From CAYQTE01 sp964420285 (GTDB lineage: Bacteria > Planctomycetota > Phycisphaerae > Tepidisphaerales > Tepidisphaeraceae), in assembly GCA_964420285.1 (NCBI GenBank), contig CAYQTE010000086.1, forward strand, positions 1 to 16,762: 16,762 nucleotides of DNA, given 5' to 3'. Position 1 is the stretch's first letter, and each line of letters opens with the position of its first letter. This document shows, piece by piece, positions 14,964 to 16,762 of this stretch. The notes under the pieces were generated by a model. It was not told the origin of the DNA, did not search any database, and was given only the letters and a program-made list of their open reading frames with translations. Made by a program: the position numbers and the translations under genes.

Positions 14964-16676
14964 ATGAAGAAGATATCCCGGCGTACGGCGGTCAAGATGC
15001 TCGGCGGCGCCGCTGCCGCCGCTGGTTTGTCCAGCGCAATGGGCGGCGCAAAGACCATGGGCCAGACCGCCGCGGCCCCGGCCACGCGACCGGCCACCCT
15101 GCCGGCGATACCGCCCGCGCCCACTCCCATACCCGCTCCCCCTGGGTTTGGCGTCGCTGCCGGACCGTTTCAGCCGACGCTGGAATCCCTTGCCGCCTTT
15201 GAGGTTCCTGACTGGTATCGCGACGCCAAGTTCGGCATCTGGGCCCACTGGGGTCCGCAATGCCAGCCCGAAATGGGCGACTGGTATGCGCAAAAAATGT
15301 ATCAGTTCAACGGCGCTATCTACAAATTCCATGTGCAAAAATACGGCCATCCGTCCAAGTTCGGGTTCAAGGACGTGATCAATCAGTGGAAGGCCGAGAA
15401 GTGGGACCCCGTCGCCCTCATCGCCCTCTACAAGCGCGCCGGCGCCAAGTATTTCGCGGGCATGGCTAATCACCACGATAACATGGACATGTTCGATTCG
15501 ACCTACCAACCGTGGAACAGCGTCAGGATCGGGCCCAAGAAGGACATCCTCGCAGGCTGGAGCAAGGCGGCGCGGGACGCGGGGCTGCGCTTTGCCGTCA
15601 CCTGCCACGGCGACCATACCTGGGACTGGCTGCAGGTCTCGCGCGATTCCGACACGTCCGGCCCGCTGGCCGGCGTGCCTTACGACGGCTTCGTCACCAA
15701 AGCGGATGGCGTGGGCAAGTGGTGGGAAGGCCTCGATCCGCAGGATCTTTACGCCCAGTACCACCCGCGCGGCCATTGGGGCTGGAATCTGTCCCCGACG
15801 GGCGGCAGTCCTGCTGTCGACAAGGTCTATATCGAGAAGTTCTTCAACCGCACCATCGACCTGATCGACAAGTACAAGCCTGATCTGCTCTATTTCGATG
15901 ACAGCATCATGCCGATCTATCCGACCAGCGACATCGGCCCGCGAATTGCCGCCTACCTCTACAACACCAGCGTCGCGCGCGAAGGCAAAGTCCAGACCGT
16001 GATGACCGGCAAGGATCTTAATGCCCAGCAGCGCAAGGCTCTGGTTCTCGACCTCGAACGCGGCGTCTCCGGCGCCATCGACCCTATCCCCTGGCAAACC
16101 GATACCTGTATCGGCAACTGGCACTATCAACTCTCGCTCTTCCAGCAGCACAAATACAAGACCTCGCTTCAGGTTGTGCAGATGCTCATCGACATCGTCT
16201 CCAAGAACGGCAACCTCATGCTCAACATCCCCGTCAAGGGCGATGGCACCATCGACTCCGACGAAACGGCCATCGTCGAAGGCATCGGCAAATGGATGGA
16301 ACCCAATGGCGAGGCCATCTTCGCCACGCGCCCCTGGCAGACATACGGCGAAGGCCCCAGCACCGTTATTGCCGGTGCCCGCAGCCGATTCGGCGGCTCC
16401 GTCGATGTCCGCGCCTATACCGCCCAGGACGTTCGCTATACGTGCAAGGGCGAGACGGTCTATGCCTTCGTCATGGGCTGGCCGGCCGATGGAAAAGTCG
16501 CTCTGGCCTCTCTGGCCGCCGGTTCCGCCAAGTTCCCCAAGCAGGTTGGCAAGGTCGAACTGCTCGGCAGCAAGGCCCCCGTCACATTCACCCGCGACGA
16601 AAAGGCCCTGACGGTGAACTTGCCGGCCGAAAAGCCCAACGATTATGCTTACGCGCTGAAGATCGTGCCAATCTGA
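14964..16676 (+). CDS. Exported GH29-family alpha-L-fucosidase
   Basis: The 570-residue product starts with a twin-arginine signal (MKKISRRTAVKMLGGAAAAA), unlike the Sec signals of the preceding enzymes. A Pro/Ala/Thr linker (about 34-62) follows. The GH29 barrel (about 78-435) contains WYRDAKFGIWAHWGP (84-98), the family's GIFxHWGP motif, and AKYFAGMANHHDNMDMFDST (161-180). PDLLYFDDS is next, with Asp312 as probable nucleophile, then PWQTDTCIGNWHYQ and VSKNGNLMLNIPVKGDGTID. A beta-sandwich (about 445-570) ends the protein. GH29 enzymes release alpha-L-fucose with retention; the acid/base is not conserved and was not assigned. Length is normal for exported bacterial members. AGGAG lies before the ATG. 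A gene with an almost identical leader begins 16 bases after its stop. Confidence 0.92.
   Translation: MKKISRRTAVKMLGGAAAAAGLSSAMGGAKTMGQTAAAPATRPATLPAIPPAPTPIPAPPGFGVAAGPFQPTLESLAAFEVPDWYRDAKFGIWAHWGPQCQPEMGDWYAQKMYQFNGAIYKFHVQKYGHPSKFGFKDVINQWKAEKWDPVALIALYKRAGAKYFAGMANHHDNMDMFDSTYQPWNSVRIGPKKDILAGWSKAARDAGLRFAVTCHGDHTWDWLQVSRDSDTSGPLAGVPYDGFVTKADGVGKWWEGLDPQDLYAQYHPRGHWGWNLSPTGGSPAVDKVYIEKFFNRTIDLIDKYKPDLLYFDDSIMPIYPTSDIGPRIAAYLYNTSVAREGKVQTVMTGKDLNAQQRKALVLDLERGVSGAIDPIPWQTDTCIGNWHYQLSLFQQHKYKTSLQVVQMLIDIVSKNGNLMLNIPVKGDGTIDSDETAIVEGIGKWMEPNGEAIFATRPWQTYGEGPSTVIAGARSRFGGSVDVRAYTAQDVRYTCKGETVYAFVMGWPADGKVALASLAAGSAKFPKQVGKVELLGSKAPVTFTRDEKALTVNLPAEKPNDYAYALKIVPI
14979..15004 (+). repeat. 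26-bp exact direct repeat, copy 1 (Tat leader)
   Basis: CGGCGTACGGCGGTCAAGAT plus six more bases is identical to 16708-16733. It encodes the RRTAVKMLG part of the leader in the GH29 gene. Exact identity over synonymous positions points to recent duplication or gene conversion. Confidence 0.85.
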
Positions 16677-16692
16677 TTTGGAGAAAGAGATC

Positions 16693-16762
16693 ATGAGAAG
16701 AATTTCGCGGCGTACGGCGGTCAAGATGCTCGGTGGGGCTGTTTCCGCGGCGGGTTTGTCGC
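16693..16762 (+). CDS. Start of another exported protein with Tat leader (partial)
   Basis: ATG 16693 begins MRRISRRTAVKMLGGAVSAA, then GLS, and runs off the window. The leader is nearly the same as that of the GH29 protein, and 26 bases are identical between the two genes (14979-15004 and 16708-16733). GGAG lies about 10 bases upstream. It sits 16 bases after the GH29 stop, so it continues the same transcription unit. It could be a tandem GH29 paralogue, or a different enzyme that acquired the same signal sequence. The mature protein is not visible. Confidence 0.7.
   Translation, partial: MRRISRRTAVKMLGGAVSAAGLS
16708..16733 (+). repeat. 26-bp exact direct repeat, copy 2 (Tat leader)
   Basis: This is the second copy of the leader repeat at 14979-15004, in the gene that begins at 16693. 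The flanking bases differ, but the protein remains nearly the same. Confidence 0.85.

Noticed and set aside
14844..16724. Long minus-strand open frame of 626 codons opposite the GH29 gene
   Set aside because: It lies exactly antisense to a clear GH29 gene and has no recognisable domain. Long antisense frames are expected from high-GC codon use.

Overview
The window is GC-rich and looks like the chromosome of a planctomycete, probably a Phycisphaerae-type lineage. This is inferred from four things: a LacI/AraC-type XylR-like regulator next to a long run of exported glycoside hydrolases, a DUF1844 protein with a charged Ala/Pro-rich N-terminus, Ala/Pro/Thr-rich 'PATR/PATQ' linkers in many exported proteins, and intergenic CCCTCACCC-type repeats. 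No rRNA marker is present, so the placement is tentative.

Layout. (1) Positions 1-1834 are accessory or decaying DNA. They hold the last codons of an unidentified gene, an inverted pair of REP-like repeats, a toxin-first RelE/Phd-type toxin-antitoxin pair, a truncated second antitoxin, and the wrecked N-terminus of a DNA adenine methyltransferase. (2) Positions 1835-5217 are housekeeping: a minus-strand DUF1844 gene and, divergent from it, trigger factor (tig) and histidyl-tRNA synthetase (hisS) overlapping in an ATGA. A candidate promoter and a perfect GC hairpin precede tig. (3) Positions 5252-16762 are a carbohydrate-degradation locus. A XylR-like regulator on the minus strand is divergent from a plus-strand, operon-like series: GH43, GH27 with an Ig-like domain, GH28, a tandem GH43-GH43 fusion, a second GH27, GH29, and the start of another gene whose leader nearly copies that of the GH29 protein.

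How the genes may work together. Every hydrolase has an export signal: Sec-type for the first five, twin-arginine-type for the GH29 and the gene after it. The family mix (arabinofuranosidase/xylosidase-like, alpha-galactosidase-like, polygalacturonase-like, fucosidase-like) suggests stepwise removal of Ara/Xyl, Gal and Fuc side chains and attack on a uronic-acid-containing backbone, as in a branched, fucosylated pectin- or arabinogalactan-like glycan. This is inference from families. No transporter, SusCD pair, sulfatase or intracellular sugar-metabolism gene lies in the window. The 118-bp divergent spacer carries a 30-bp-spaced direct repeat and an inverted repeat that are candidate operators.

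The most notable points are the three-propeller GH43 set sharing an extra N-terminal module, the GH28 protein that keeps its Asp residues but lacks the canonical His motif, the RG-repeat insertion in the second GH27, the duplicated Tat leader, and the decayed defence/toxin-antitoxin region.
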